Assembly: GCF_000331305.1 (NCBI RefSeq)
Contig: NZ_KB217478.1
Location: 6,311,646-6,375,645, forward strand
DNA: 64,000 bases
Source: Calothrix sp. PCC 7103
Lineage (GTDB): Bacteria; Cyanobacteriota; Cyanobacteriia; Cyanobacteriales; Nostocaceae
Reading direction: 5' to 3'
Shown here: positions 63,708 through 64,000 of the stretch, piece after piece
How the letters are laid out: each line of letters begins with the position of its first letter
How positions within the stretch are numbered: position 1 is the stretch's first letter
Translations under genes and position numbers: made by a program
Notes under the pieces: model-generated
What the model was told of the DNA's origin: nothing
Database searches by the model: none
What the model saw: the letters and a program-made list of their open reading frames with translations, nothing else

Positions 63708-64000
63708 ATGGACAATCAAGCAATCGCCAAAGTGCAATATCTCCAACGTCAAGCAGCTTCTCTTTTAATTTATCAGTCTGTGTTAACAGGAGAAGTGGGA
63801 GGCGCCTTTTTAGATTTACTACAAGCGATACGTTATAAAGAAGCTGATGCACGCAGTTGTTTGCAAGCTTACGGCAATTACTTTAAGTCGCTGGCAACGC
63901 TAAATCAAAATTGGGAAGATTATTTAATTCTCAAAATTTTACGCTCGGATAACCCTTTCTCGAAGTTAGCGCAGCAGCAAGATATAGAAAGTTTACCTTC
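63708..64000 (+). CDS. DUF815-like AAA ATPase, N-terminal part
   Basis: The ATG at 63708 opens MDNQAIAKVQYLQRQAASLL, then LTGEVGGAFLDLLQAIRYKEADARSCLQAYGNYF and NWEDYLILKILRSDNPFSKL, and runs off the window. The start matches my recollection of cyanobacterial DUF815 proteins, AAA-type ATPases of unknown substrate. The ATPase motifs would lie beyond base 64000, so the call rests on the N-terminal pattern only. Confidence 0.6.
   Translation, partial: MDNQAIAKVQYLQRQAASLLIYQSVLTGEVGGAFLDLLQAIRYKEADARSCLQAYGNYFKSLATLNQNWEDYLILKILRSDNPFSKLAQQQDIESLP

Noticed and set aside
1-64000. tRNA, rRNA or CRISPR loci
   Set aside because: I found no T-loop consensus in a cloverleaf setting, no rRNA sequence and no regularly spaced repeats; the tandem repeats seen are 7 or 21 bp with no spacers.

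Overview
The window comes from a cyanobacterium, most likely a filamentous one of the Nostocales type. The evidence is the Calvin-cycle regulator CP12, a Cph1-type phytochrome with its Rcp1 partner, the ndhA-I-G-E cluster followed by NAD kinase, the menaquinone/phylloquinone gene menE, an AT-rich background, and dispersed short repeats of the kind common in those genomes. A further signature is the hexamer GGCGCC: I count about 94 copies by eye, roughly one per 680 bp, whereas canonical HIP1 (GCGATCGC) was not seen once. I do not name a genus.

Layout. 1-7 kb: end of a CDF cation exporter, kinase debris, guaA, two small conserved cyanobacterial genes, cp12, a FIST sensor protein and a metallophosphoesterase. 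7-10.4 kb: trmB and a Uma2 nuclease, then a decaying two-component locus (kinase remnant, response regulator-AlbA_2 gene with an in-frame TAA, LRV-repeat fragments). 10.5-14.5 kb: a light-signalling block, cph1 overlapping rcp1 and followed by a receiver-histidine kinase. 15-22.4 kb: protein mannosyltransferase-like membrane protein, ppsA, a multidomain kinase with a response regulator, and a zinc-ribbon mini-protein. 22.7-29.7 kb: a family 2 glycosyltransferase, rpsB-tsf, an acidic unknown protein and recG. 29.7-36.5 kb: accessory DNA with a degenerate ParA-like/RHH fusion, a PhyH pseudogene, a HigBA-like toxin-antitoxin pair, an MFS permease and a frameshifted IS4-type transposase.

36.9-47 kb (all minus strand) is a peptide natural-product and export locus. 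It has a C39-peptidase ABC transporter with an N-terminal cNMP-binding-like domain, an HlyD adaptor, a parvulin-type isomerase, at least four precursor-like peptides sharing an I-S/N-D-L...GG leader, a serine-rich small protein, a four-core microviridin-like precursor that also carries a GG site, one intact microviridin-type ATP-grasp ligase and a ~50-codon stump of the second. A 1.8 kb AT-rich gap precedes it.

48.8-58 kb is housekeeping (rnz, sixA, gltA, ndhAIGE-nadK), then a membrane-anchored PstS-like protein with a PspA/IM30-like coiled coil. 58.4-60.2 kb: menE and a DHNA-CoA thioesterase converge. 60.4-62.7 kb: a HopA1-family protein and a phosphotransferase-fold protein overlap. This pairing corresponds to the kinase/lyase that dehydrates Ser/Thr in class V lanthipeptides and thioamitides, but no precursor lies beside it. 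The window ends with a TMEM14 protein and the start of a DUF815-like ATPase.

The two most notable systems are the peptide locus at 36.9-47 kb and the orphan HopA1/kinase pair at 60.4-62.7 kb. The Ser/Thr-rich peptides of the first are speculative substrates for the second.
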